Source: an uncultured Oscillospiraceae bacterium (lineage in GTDB: Bacteria; Bacillota; Clostridia; Oscillospirales; Oscillospiraceae). Taken from it: a stretch of DNA of 64,000 nucleotides. Positions 43,342 through 51,200 of the stretch are shown in pieces (position 1 is the stretch's first letter; each line of letters opens with the position of its first letter). The position numbers were made by a program, and so were the translations under genes. Location of the stretch: NCBI GenBank assembly GCA_900759385.1, contig CAAEUZ010000099.1, positions 1 to 64,000 on the forward strand, given 5' to 3'. The notes beneath the pieces were generated by a model, which searched no databases, was not told the origin of the DNA, and saw nothing but the letters and a program-made list of their open reading frames with translations.

Positions 43342-44156
43342 GCTATCTTGACTATCTGAACACCAGACGCTTTCCCCACAAAATGTGCTCCGGATGCGGC
43401 CACGGAATGGTTATGGGCGCGGTCGCTAGAGCGCTGGAGGAGCTGGACATTGATCCCCACAAGCTTGTGGCTGTCTCCGGTATAGGCTGTGCCTCGCGGC
43501 TTGACGGCTATCTGAACTGCAACTCGTTCCACGGCACCCACGGCCGCTCACTGGCGTTCGCAACAGGGATCAAAACCGCAAAACCGGAACTCACCGTAAT
43601 TTGTGCCTGCGGTGACGGTGACGGTGCAACAATAGGCGGCAACCACCTTATACACGCGGCCAGACGCAATGTGGATATAACTGTAATTCTCATGAACAAC
43701 TGCAATTATGGCACTACCGGCGGCCAGTACTCGTCCACCACACCCGAGGGCAGCATAACTGCCACCAGTGTATACGGCCACATAGAGCGTGGGCTGGACG
43801 TCTGCTCGCTTGCCATAGCTGCGGGAGCCACTTATGTGGCGCGGGCGACCTGCGACAATGTGCTGCAGGCCAAGACATATATAGTGGAAGGCGTCCGGCA
43901 CAAAGGCTTTTCTCTTATAGAAGTCCTCTCACCGTGCCCAACACACTTTGGGAAAAACAACTCTTATGCCAGGCCCTCAGATATGATACGGGCACTGAAA
44001 GAGGTGACCTATCCTGTGTCTAGGGCTGACAGTATGAGTGATGAGGAGCGGAAGGGAAAGCTGGCGCTTGGACGTCTCGTGTGCGATGATACGCAGCAGG
44101 ACTACAGCACCAAATACGACGCCCTGCGCAACTTGGCGTGCAAGGAGGAGAATTAA
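43338..44156 (+). CDS. korB: 2-oxoacid:ferredoxin oxidoreductase beta subunit
   Basis: 272 residues. Holds the thiamine-diphosphate-binding motif CGDGDGATIGGNHLIHAARRN (abridged; GDG...NN-like, about residues 93-113) and the Cys-rich CSGCGHGMV start. VSGIGCASRLDGYLNCNSFHGTHGR is a family hallmark. Pairs with the alpha subunit. The stop TAA is followed at once by the gamma-subunit ATG. Confidence 0.93.
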   Translation: MSYLDYLNTRRFPHKMCSGCGHGMVMGAVARALEELDIDPHKLVAVSGIGCASRLDGYLNCNSFHGTHGRSLAFATGIKTAKPELTVICACGDGDGATIGGNHLIHAARRNVDITVILMNNCNYGTTGGQYSSTTPEGSITATSVYGHIERGLDVCSLAIAAGATYVARATCDNVLQAKTYIVEGVRHKGFSLIEVLSPCPTHFGKNNSYARPSDMIRALKEVTYPVSRADSMSDEERKGKLALGRLVCDDTQQDYSTKYDALRNLACKEEN

Positions 44157-44705
44157 ATGGCCAAGAAACAAATTATACTTGCAGGCGTCGGAGGCCAGGG
44201 TCTGGTATCGGCTGGAGGGATGCTGGCTGAAGCTGCAGCCATATATGAACGCAATGAGGCGCTTATGGGCTGCGCTTACGGTTCGGAGGCGCGTGGTACG
44301 TTCACCAAGGCAGAGGTGATAATTGACGACAAACGTATCTTTTTCCCGGAGGTACAGCAGCCGGACATCGTGGCGGTACTTCACCAGACGGCATATGACC
44401 GCTATGCGGGCAAACTGCCCGAAACTGCACTGCTGGTTTACGACAGTGATGTTATCACCCCTTCCGTCGAGCAGGAGAACCAGCTCGGGGTGCCCATGTC
44501 GGCGCTTGCGGACGCAGCCGGAGCGCCCGGAAGGACCAATATGGTCGTGCTCGGCATGATTTCGGCTATGGACGGAATAGTCGGACGTGAGCCGCTTGAG
44601 AAGCTGATTACCAAAAAGTTTGAATCCAAACCGAAACTGGTTGAAATGAATATCAGCGCACTCAACGCCGGCTATAAATACGCTGCAAAGGCAAGCGAAC
44701 AATAG
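44157..44705 (+). CDS. korC: 2-oxoacid:ferredoxin oxidoreductase gamma subunit
   Basis: 182 residues starting KKQIILAGVGGQGLVSAGGML, the glycine-rich CoA-site domain of the gamma subunit. CAYGSEARGTFTKAEVIIDD follows near residue 40. Completes the delta-alpha-beta-gamma set, which decarboxylates a 2-oxoacid to acyl-CoA and CO2 and reduces ferredoxin. All four genes are contiguous and coupled. Confidence 0.93.
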   Translation: MAKKQIILAGVGGQGLVSAGGMLAEAAAIYERNEALMGCAYGSEARGTFTKAEVIIDDKRIFFPEVQQPDIVAVLHQTAYDRYAGKLPETALLVYDSDVITPSVEQENQLGVPMSALADAAGAPGRTNMVVLGMISAMDGIVGREPLEKLITKKFESKPKLVEMNISALNAGYKYAAKASEQ

Positions 44706-44740
44706 GATATACAGGAGAGACTTGAGAAAGGAGACAGAAG

Positions 44741-45736
44741 ATGGGGAAGATACTCGTTTGCGGCAGCCTGGAAAGCGAGACGCTGGAATATCTCCGCGCC
44801 AACGCCGACGTAACGGTCGCGCCCGATAACAGCAAGGAGACGGTAATAGACCTGCTCCGGCAGGGTATGGAGGCCATAATACTCCGTGGGTATCACATAA
44901 CGGATGAGATTATTGAGTCTGCACCGTCTCTGAAGGTTATCGCCAGGGTTGCGGCTGGGTACAACGAAATAAATTTGGACCTGTGTGCGAAGAAGAAAAT
45001 ATTTGTCTGCAACTCTCCCGGAGGCAATGCAAATGCCACAGCCGAGATGACGATAGGCTTCTTCTTCGCTTTGGGCAGGCAGATTATACCCATGCACAAC
45101 GATTATGTGCGCGGCCGCTTCAATACTCCGGGCAAGACCGTTCTGGACCAGAAAAAAGCCTACGGATATATGGGTCATGAGCTGTGCGGCGCTACCTGCG
45201 GCGTCCTTGGATACGGTCGTATAGGCAAGCTTGTGGTGAAAAAGGCTATCGGCCTTGATATGAGGGTGCTGGTATACGACCCGTTCCTGTTCGGAAAAAC
45301 GGAACTACCCGAGGGCGCTGCGTGGGGGGAGACGCTGGAAGGCATGCTGCCGGAATGTGACTTTATATCCCTGAACCTGCCGGCCACCAAGGACACAAAG
45401 GGAATGATAAACAGGCGAACACTCAGCCTCATGAAGCCTACGGCCTATCTTGTTAATGAGGCTCGCGGCGACATTATAGTGGAAGAGGACATGGCCTGGG
45501 CTCTGAACAATGACATAATAGCCGGTGCGGCACTTGACTGCAACGAGCCGGAGCCGCTCCCGTTCGGACATGTTTACAGGGCCTGCAAAAACGTTATTCT
45601 TACCCCGCATATAGGCGGATACACAGCGGAGGCTCACGTCAATTTGGAAATGACGTCAGCAAAGAGCGCCGTGGAGGCTCTTAGGGGTGAAATACCATCT
45701 AACTGTGTGAACCTTAAAGAGCTTGGCCTCGCGTGA
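44741..45736 (+). CDS. D-2-hydroxyacid dehydrogenase, NAD-dependent
   Basis: 331 residues of the 2-hydroxyacid dehydrogenase (SerA/LdhD) family. NAD loop GATCGVLGYGRIGKLVVKKA (about 149-168). The catalytic triad is in LVNEARGDIIVEED (Arg), DCNEPEPLP (Glu) and LTPHIGGYTAEAH (His). It would oxidise a D-2-hydroxyacid to the 2-oxoacid used by the upstream ferredoxin oxidoreductase, or the reverse. Ribosome site GAAAGGAGACAGAAG. 24 bases before the next TRAP permease gene. The side chain of the substrate is not deducible. Confidence 0.92.
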   Translation: MGKILVCGSLESETLEYLRANADVTVAPDNSKETVIDLLRQGMEAIILRGYHITDEIIESAPSLKVIARVAAGYNEINLDLCAKKKIFVCNSPGGNANATAEMTIGFFFALGRQIIPMHNDYVRGRFNTPGKTVLDQKKAYGYMGHELCGATCGVLGYGRIGKLVVKKAIGLDMRVLVYDPFLFGKTELPEGAAWGETLEGMLPECDFISLNLPATKDTKGMINRRTLSLMKPTAYLVNEARGDIIVEEDMAWALNNDIIAGAALDCNEPEPLPFGHVYRACKNVILTPHIGGYTAEAHVNLEMTSAKSAVEALRGEIPSNCVNLKELGLA

Positions 45737-45760
45737 AGAAAACAGAAAGGGGGAAATAAG

Positions 45761-47116
45761 ATGCCGTTTGAAGTCTGGTATTTTGTGGCTATAATAGCCG
45801 TCTGCCTGGTCTGGTTTGTCATTGTGCGTCGTCCCATGTACGAGGCGCTTGCAATATCTTTCATCGTATGCCTGGCCATATCCGGTACCTGGTCGGAGAC
45901 TATTGCGTTTATGGTTGACGGCGCCAGTCAGTCCATACTGTACACTATCCTGTGCTTCCTGATTTTTGCCCAGATACTCAAGGAAACCGGAGTTATATCC
46001 AAGATAGTAAATATTATTATAGCTCTTGTCGGACGTCTGTCCGGCGGCGCGGGGATCGTCTGCCTTGCAGCGTCAACCTTTATGGCGTTTGTAGCCGGTA
46101 CCGGACCGGGCAACGTGACCGCGACAGGCAGCATCACCATACCGCTGATGAAGAGAGCTGGCTACAAGCCGGAGTTTGCAGCCTCTGTAGGTGCAGCATG
46201 CGGCGGACTGGGTCCCATTGTCCCGCCCAGTTCCAGCATAGCAGTGTCTTTTGCCTGCCTGGTAAGTGCAGCCGGCGAAGGTGCATATACATCCTCACAG
46301 CTCTGGACGGTGTCCTACGGCATTGCTCTTTGGTTCATACTGCACCGTTTCATACAGATTATGATTATGTGTAAAATCTATAAGGTCAAGCCTCTGGACA
46401 AGTCAGAGCTGCCCGACCTGAAGACTGCATGGAAAGAGGGCTGGAGTGCCTGCATGCTGATTCTCGTTGTCATGGTACCGTTCCTTATAGACAACACCTG
46501 CGACGCCCTGCTTGTACGCCTGCTGGGTGAAACGGCGAGAGGAAACCTGTCCAGTGCCCTGCTGGCCATGACCCCGGCTTACGCCGGCGCCTATGCGCTT
46601 ATAGTTGGCCGCAAGAGCTTCAAGGTCAGCGCCAAAAACCTCGGGAACATGGTCCAGAAGACGGTCAAGAGTCTGGCGCCCATGGCAATGCTGCTCTGGA
46701 TGGCCTACTCCATAGGAGCCTTGCTTGACTACATAGATTGCGGCACGCCCATATGTGAGTGGATTATGAGCTTTAACCTCTCGTATTTCGGTGCTACAAT
46801 ATTTATAATTGTCCTGGTGCTTATACTCACCATGTCTCTCTCGCCCAACGCGGTCATGCCGCTCTTTGGGCCCATGATAATCACAATATTCATGAACTAC
46901 GGTGTAAATCCGCTTATTCCGGCAGCCATGCTCATACCGCTTTTCCACGGACTTGGACAGGTTACAATCCCGTATGCGACTGTCTTGTATCCAGCAATGG
47001 GACTGGCGGACTCAGACTTCGGCAAAACCGTGGTGCAAATGGCGTGGTGGGTGCTTGGCCACTGCATTGTATGTGCACTGCTTTTGTTAGGCATACTTCC
47101 GGTGCTGTTTATGTGA
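45761..47116 (+). CDS. TRAP-type large permease (DctM-like), second copy
   Basis: 451 residues, about 11-12 membrane helices. Core motifs GTGPGNVTATGSITIPLMKR and GLGPIVPPSSSIAVSF align with the two other copies here. The second half has SLSPNAVMPLFGPMIITIFM and GLGQVTIPYATVLYP. Directly followed by a two-helix small protein (29 bases). It lies in the same run as the hydroxyacid dehydrogenase and 2-oxoacid oxidoreductase genes, suggesting import of that hydroxy- or oxo-acid. No receptor gene nearby. Confidence 0.85.
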   Translation: MPFEVWYFVAIIAVCLVWFVIVRRPMYEALAISFIVCLAISGTWSETIAFMVDGASQSILYTILCFLIFAQILKETGVISKIVNIIIALVGRLSGGAGIVCLAASTFMAFVAGTGPGNVTATGSITIPLMKRAGYKPEFAASVGAACGGLGPIVPPSSSIAVSFACLVSAAGEGAYTSSQLWTVSYGIALWFILHRFIQIMIMCKIYKVKPLDKSELPDLKTAWKEGWSACMLILVVMVPFLIDNTCDALLVRLLGETARGNLSSALLAMTPAYAGAYALIVGRKSFKVSAKNLGNMVQKTVKSLAPMAMLLWMAYSIGALLDYIDCGTPICEWIMSFNLSYFGATIFIIVLVLILTMSLSPNAVMPLFGPMIITIFMNYGVNPLIPAAMLIPLFHGLGQVTIPYATVLYPAMGLADSDFGKTVVQMAWWVLGHCIVCALLLLGILPVLFM

Positions 47117-47145
47117 CGGCTTGAGAAAGGTTATGAGGTGAAAAT

Positions 47146-47421
47146 ATGAAAGCCAAAATAGCAAAGCTCTGCAATGTCGTTTTCGGTTACGGGATGCTAA
47201 TAGCCATGTTTGTTGCGTTTATACTCTTTGTGGGCTTCGTGGCAGCTTTTTTTATAGGAGAGGACGCTGCGGCAGCGCTGACCACCTTCCTGTACAAAAC
47301 GCTCTTGCCCAAGACATATGTGCTCGCTGTAATTGCCAGCTTTTTCGGCATAGTAGGAATGTACCTGCGCGGAGAGAAGGCGATGCTTATGAGCAAAAAG
47401 CCGAAGAACAAGGCAAAGTGA
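47146..47421 (+). CDS. Small two-helix membrane protein paired with TRAP permease, second copy
   Basis: 91 residues. Two hydrophobic helices (about 14-40 and 57-75), a short GEDAAAAL loop, then GIVGMYLRGEKAMLMSKKPKNKAK. It is the evident paralogue of the protein at 33789-34097: same length class, same helix layout, same MYLRG signature and Lys-rich tail, same place after a DctM-like gene. Ribosome site TGAGGTGAAA. Proposed small subunit in place of DctQ. Confidence 0.75.
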   Translation: MKAKIAKLCNVVFGYGMLIAMFVAFILFVGFVAAFFIGEDAAAALTTFLYKTLLPKTYVLAVIASFFGIVGMYLRGEKAMLMSKKPKNKAK

Positions 47422-47431
47422 CAGGCGCCAT

Positions 47432-47452
47432 CCGGCCTCAAAACGAGGCCGG
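47432..47452 (+). other. Intercistronic stem-loop
   Basis: Perfect 8-bp stem CCGGCCTC / GAGGCCGG with loop AAAAC, without a T-run, between the small protein and the third permease gene. Possibly an mRNA processing or stability element. Confidence 0.5.
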
Positions 47453-47472
47453 ACGTTTAAGGAGAGAATAGC

Positions 47473-48834
47473 ATGCCAACTCAGCTTTGGAATTTTCTAA
47501 TATTAATAGGCATAGTTGTCATAGTCTTTGCGATTTTCAAAAGGCCGCTCTATGAAGCAATGCTGCTGTCCTTTGTCTGCCTGCTGGCATCAACGGGAAT
47601 GTGGAACGAAGCGCCGCATTACCTCCTCAGCTCTGCCCAGAACTCACTTCTTTTCACCATTGTAATGTTCCTCGTGTTCTCTTCGATCCTTAAAGAGACC
47701 GGTGTTATACAGGACTGCATAGATATCATAATGGCGCTGGTTGGAAGGATACCGGGAGGGGCGGGCGTTGTAGCAATAGTGTCCAGCGCGTTCATGGGCG
47801 CAATGAGTGGTTCGGGTCCGGGCAATGTGGCAGCAACTGGCAGTGTGACCATACCTCTGATGAAGAAGGCGGGATATCCGGCGGAATTCGCAGCCGGCAT
47901 AGCGATGTCCGGCAGCTGCCTCGGGCCGGTTATACCACCGTCGGCCACAATTATAGCAGCTTTTTCCTGCCTGAGTGTAGTGGACGGCCTCGAGAGCTTC
48001 CAGTTTTCGAGCTTCTGGATGGTGATGTACAGCGTCTCACTGGTATTTATTCTGCACAGGCTCATTCAGTTCTACATCATGTATGCAGCGCTGGGAATAA
48101 AACGTGCGGACGCCAGCGAGCTGCCCGGCCTCAAGGAATCCTGGAGACGGGGCTGGCCCAGCTTCCTGCTTGTGGTTGTAATCATGCTGCCCTTTGCGCT
48201 CGACAACTTCTTCGGTGACTGGTTCGCCAGCGTGATTGGCGATACTGCGGCGGACTATCTGTCAGACAGCGTGCTTGTTTTTACACCTGCCATAGCCTCG
48301 GCATACAGCCTGCTGGTAAGCCACAAGCGCCGCCGCCGTTCACTGGGAGAATTGGCAAAGGCCGTGTCGTCCGATATGAAGTCTATAGTTTCCATGTGCA
48401 TGGTGCTGTTCTTTGCATATGCCATAAGCGAACTGCTGACGGACTGCGGAACCATCACTGCCGCCGAAGAGTTCCTGGACTCGCTCAACCTAAGCTTCGG
48501 TGGGATGACATTTGTGTTGCTGGTGGTAATGACCATACTCGGTATGTTTATGAGCGGTACCTCCCTCATCCCTCTGCTCGGACCGGTCTATGTATCCATA
48601 CTGTCCGGGTATGGGGCAGATCCCATCGTCATAGCAGCCATAATACCGGTGCTGTTTGTCTCGCTGGGCCAGATGACGCCGCCATTCGCGCTGGCCATGA
48701 TGGCCGCTATGGGTATAGCACAGTCCGATTTCCGCAAGACGTCTGTACACGCTATAATCTGGAGTGTTGTCCAGTTCATACTTGTATATCTGATAATCAT
48801 AGGGGTTATACCAATTTCCATACCTCAGTGGTAA
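47473..48834 (+). CDS. TRAP-type large permease (DctM-like), third copy
   Basis: 453 residues, about 11-12 helices, with SGSGPGNVAATGSVTIPLMKK, GPVIPPSATIIAAFS, MFMSGTSLIPLLGPVYVSIL and LGQMTPPFALAMM. It is as diverged from the second copy as from the first, so the three are old duplicates with probably different substrates. It has no small partner of its own behind it; the protein at 47146 may serve both neighbours. Ribosome site AAGGAGAG. Last gene of the operon. Confidence 0.85.
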   Translation: MPTQLWNFLILIGIVVIVFAIFKRPLYEAMLLSFVCLLASTGMWNEAPHYLLSSAQNSLLFTIVMFLVFSSILKETGVIQDCIDIIMALVGRIPGGAGVVAIVSSAFMGAMSGSGPGNVAATGSVTIPLMKKAGYPAEFAAGIAMSGSCLGPVIPPSATIIAAFSCLSVVDGLESFQFSSFWMVMYSVSLVFILHRLIQFYIMYAALGIKRADASELPGLKESWRRGWPSFLLVVVIMLPFALDNFFGDWFASVIGDTAADYLSDSVLVFTPAIASAYSLLVSHKRRRRSLGELAKAVSSDMKSIVSMCMVLFFAYAISELLTDCGTITAAEEFLDSLNLSFGGMTFVLLVVMTILGMFMSGTSLIPLLGPVYVSILSGYGADPIVIAAIIPVLFVSLGQMTPPFALAMMAAMGIAQSDFRKTSVHAIIWSVVQFILVYLIIIGVIPISIPQW

Positions 48835-48851
48835 GCGGAATTAATAAACCA

Positions 48852-48900
48852 AACAGCAGGGGGGCCGACTCCGGACAGACACGGGCTTCCTGCTGTTTTT
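48852..48900 (+). terminator. Terminator of the kor-TRAP operon
   Basis: AACAGCAGG (48852-48860) pairs perfectly with CCTGCTGTT (48889-48897), followed by TTTTAT. The large loop of 28 bases is unusual. The AT-rich island ends here. Confidence 0.75.
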
Positions 48901-48972
48901 ATCTGTTCTCTCTGGCACGGGATCAGAGTCATCTGCGGAGCTTACATTTACCTTAAATAACATTCGGATGCG

Positions 48973-49001
48973 TTTATTTGCGGGGATATATCTGCTATAA
49001 T
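48973..49001 (+). promoter_or_regulatory. Promoter of the two-component system
   Basis: TTTATT, 17-base spacer and TATAAT preceded by TGC (extended -10), 17 bases before the start codon. Confidence 0.65.
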
Positions 49002-49018
49002 GTGCCCGGTGATGAAAA

Positions 49019-49720
49019 ATGGAGGGCAACAGGCACAGGCGTATATTAATAGTTGACGACGAGGCGGCCATCTGTGAGCTGCTGGAGTCCGTGCTGGCCG
49101 GGGCGGGGTATGAGGCCGTGCGCTCTGAGCACAGCTGCGCGGCGGCAATCGGGGCCGCGCGAGAGTGGGACCCGGAGCTGGCCATCCTGGACGTGATGCT
49201 CCCGGACGGCGACGGGTTTGCGCTGCTGCGCACCCTGCGCGGCATATCGGACATACCGGTGCTCTTCCTCACGGCGCGCGGCGAGGACGCGGACCGGCTG
49301 ACTGGGCTCGGCCTGGGTGCGGACGACTATGTGGTCAAGCCGTTCCTGCCGGCCGAGCTGCTGCTGAGGGTGGGCATAATCCTGCGCCGGTATTACAGGG
49401 AGGAAGCTCCGGCGGTGCGCCTGGCCGCCTGCGAGGTGGACTTCAGCCGCGCCGAGGTAGTGCGCCGCGACGGGCATCGTCTGCCCCTGACGGCCAAGGA
49501 GTTCGGCATACTGCGCGCCCTGGCCGAGCGCGCGGGGCGCATCGTGACCATAGACCAGCTCTGCGAGGCCGCCTGGGGCGACAACCCCTTCGGCTATGAG
49601 AACTCGCTCATGGCGCACATACGCCGTATCCGGGAGAAGATAGAGGCCGACCCCTCTCACCCCGTGAGCCTGGTGACGGTAAAGGGCCTGGGTTACAAGC
49701 TGATAACGGAGGGCCGCTGA
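49019..49720 (+). CDS. OmpR-type response regulator
   Basis: 233 residues. Receiver domain (about 8-120) with acidic pair VDDE, phospho-acceptor Asp in LAILDVMLPDGDGF (about residue 56) and the conserved Lys in VVKPFLPAELLLR. The winged-helix DNA-binding domain (about 135-230) has LTAKEFGILRALAERAG and VSLVTVKGLGYKL. Its stop overlaps the kinase start. GC-rich like the core genome, so it marks the return from the accessory island. Confidence 0.94.
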   Translation: MEGNRHRRILIVDDEAAICELLESVLAGAGYEAVRSEHSCAAAIGAAREWDPELAILDVMLPDGDGFALLRTLRGISDIPVLFLTARGEDADRLTGLGLGADDYVVKPFLPAELLLRVGIILRRYYREEAPAVRLAACEVDFSRAEVVRRDGHRLPLTAKEFGILRALAERAGRIVTIDQLCEAAWGDNPFGYENSLMAHIRRIREKIEADPSHPVSLVTVKGLGYKLITEGR

Positions 49721-51051
49721 TGGGTATAACAAAGCTGATACGCCGCAGCGTGGGCATAATGTCGCTGAGCCTGCTGATAATACTGCTGGCAAACCTGACC
49801 CTGCTGACGGTTTTTGCCCTGCGCTCCACCGCCGGCGGTCACCCCTGGACCATGGCCGCGGAGACGGCGTCCGCCCTGCAAAGGACGGACTCCGGCTATG
49901 CGCTGGACGCCGGGCAGGCGCAGGCGCTGGAGAGCGAGGGAGCCTGGGCCGTGCTGGTCGATACCGGTACCCTCAGTGTCAGCTGGCACACCGAAAACGC
50001 GCCCGCGGCCGCGCTGGAGCAATATACCGCCGCCGGCATAGCCATGCTCACACGCGGGTACATAGACGACTGCCCCACCTTCACCGCCTCCACGGAAAAC
50101 GGCGACCTGGTAGTCGTCGGGTTCCCGGACGGCAGCTACTGGAAGCACATGTATCCCAGCTGGGACTACGACCTCATAGCCAACGCGCCTCTGCTGTTCT
50201 TTATCCTGCTGGCTTTCAACCTGCTGCTGGTCATGGGCATCTACGTCGCGGCCAATTCGCGGCTGTACAAGTCCGTGCGCCCCATAGAGGAGGGGGTTGA
50301 GGCCCTGCCCACGCTCATGGGCACCCCGGTGAGGGAGCGCGGCCTGCTCGCCCCGCTGGCCCAGAGCATAAACCGCACGGCGGAGATACTCCGCTCCCAG
50401 CGCGCGGAGCTGCGCCGCAAGGACATGGCGCGCTCTGAGTGGATAAGCGGTGTGTCGCACGATATCCGCACGCCGCTGGTCATGGTCATGGGCTACGCCT
50501 CCCAGCTGGAGGCCAATACGGCCCTGCCCGAGGAGGCGCGGCGCAAGGCGGGGATCATCCTGCGCCAGAGCGTGCGCATCCGCGACCTGGTCGCCGACCT
50601 CAACCTCGCCAGCAGGCTGGAGTACAGCATGCAGCCGCTGAACGTGCGCGAGGTCAGCCTGGTATCTGTGGCCCGGGCCGCGGCGGCGGAGTTCGTGGAT
50701 GCGGACGCTACCGGCCTCTGGCCGCTGGACTGGGATACCCCGGAGGGTGCGGGCGCCTGCACGGTGCAGGGCGACGAGGCGCTGCTGCGCCGCGCCGTGA
50801 CCAATGCGCTAACAAACTGCCGCAAGCACAACCCGGAGGGGTGCCGCGTGTCCCTGACCGTCTGCGAGCGCGGCGGGACCTGCGCCGTGACCGTGCGTGA
50901 CGACGGCGCCGGGGCCGACCCACAGGCCCCCACGCACGGCCTGGGCCTGCTGCTGATCCGGCGCATAGCCGCCGCCCACCACGGCGAGGCGGTTATCACC
51001 ACCGCCCCCGGCGCGGGGTTCACAATAGAGATAAGCCTGCCAAAAGGCTGA
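49720..51051 (+). CDS. Sensor histidine kinase
   Basis: 443 residues. Two membrane helices (about 13-35 and 165-185) flank an extracytoplasmic sensor of about 130 residues. The cytoplasmic part has the phospho-acceptor His in SGVSHDIRTPLVMVMGYAS (about 245-263), the N box AVTNALTNCRKHNP, and ATP-lid GAGADPQAPTHGLGLLLIRR. Overlaps the response regulator by one base and is its partner. The next gene is a sodium-coupled symporter, a possible target or signal source. Confidence 0.93.
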   Translation: MGITKLIRRSVGIMSLSLLIILLANLTLLTVFALRSTAGGHPWTMAAETASALQRTDSGYALDAGQAQALESEGAWAVLVDTGTLSVSWHTENAPAAALEQYTAAGIAMLTRGYIDDCPTFTASTENGDLVVVGFPDGSYWKHMYPSWDYDLIANAPLLFFILLAFNLLLVMGIYVAANSRLYKSVRPIEEGVEALPTLMGTPVRERGLLAPLAQSINRTAEILRSQRAELRRKDMARSEWISGVSHDIRTPLVMVMGYASQLEANTALPEEARRKAGIILRQSVRIRDLVADLNLASRLEYSMQPLNVREVSLVSVARAAAAEFVDADATGLWPLDWDTPEGAGACTVQGDEALLRRAVTNALTNCRKHNPEGCRVSLTVCERGGTCAVTVRDDGAGADPQAPTHGLGLLLIRRIAAAHHGEAVITTAPGAGFTIEISLPKG

Positions 51052-51054
51052 ACA

Positions 51055-51078
51055 GGGCCGGGGAAGCGTCCCCGGCCC
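51055..51078 (+). terminator. Hairpin after the histidine kinase gene
   Basis: Perfect 10-bp stem GGGCCGGGGA / TCCCCGGCCC with loop AGCG but without a clear T-run. Confidence 0.5.
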
Positions 51079-51109
51079 CCGTCATATGTCCCGACTTTCA
51101 TGAATTAGC

Positions 51110-51138
51110 TTGATTTCTATGCGTTCATGTGTTATCAT
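51110..51138 (+). promoter_or_regulatory. Promoter of the putP-like gene
   Basis: TTGATT, 17-base spacer and TATCAT, leaving a leader of about 55 bases. Confidence 0.6.
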
Positions 51139-51200
51139 TGCGAGGTAACATTAAAAATGCTTATGCAAGCATTAATTTTTTTCATGTCAGGTGGGGGAAT

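Noticed and set aside
28010..48900. Integrated mobile element (transposon, phage or ICE)
   Set aside because: Composition suggests transfer, but no integrase, transposase, relaxase, flanking tRNA or clear direct-repeat ends were found at the borders.
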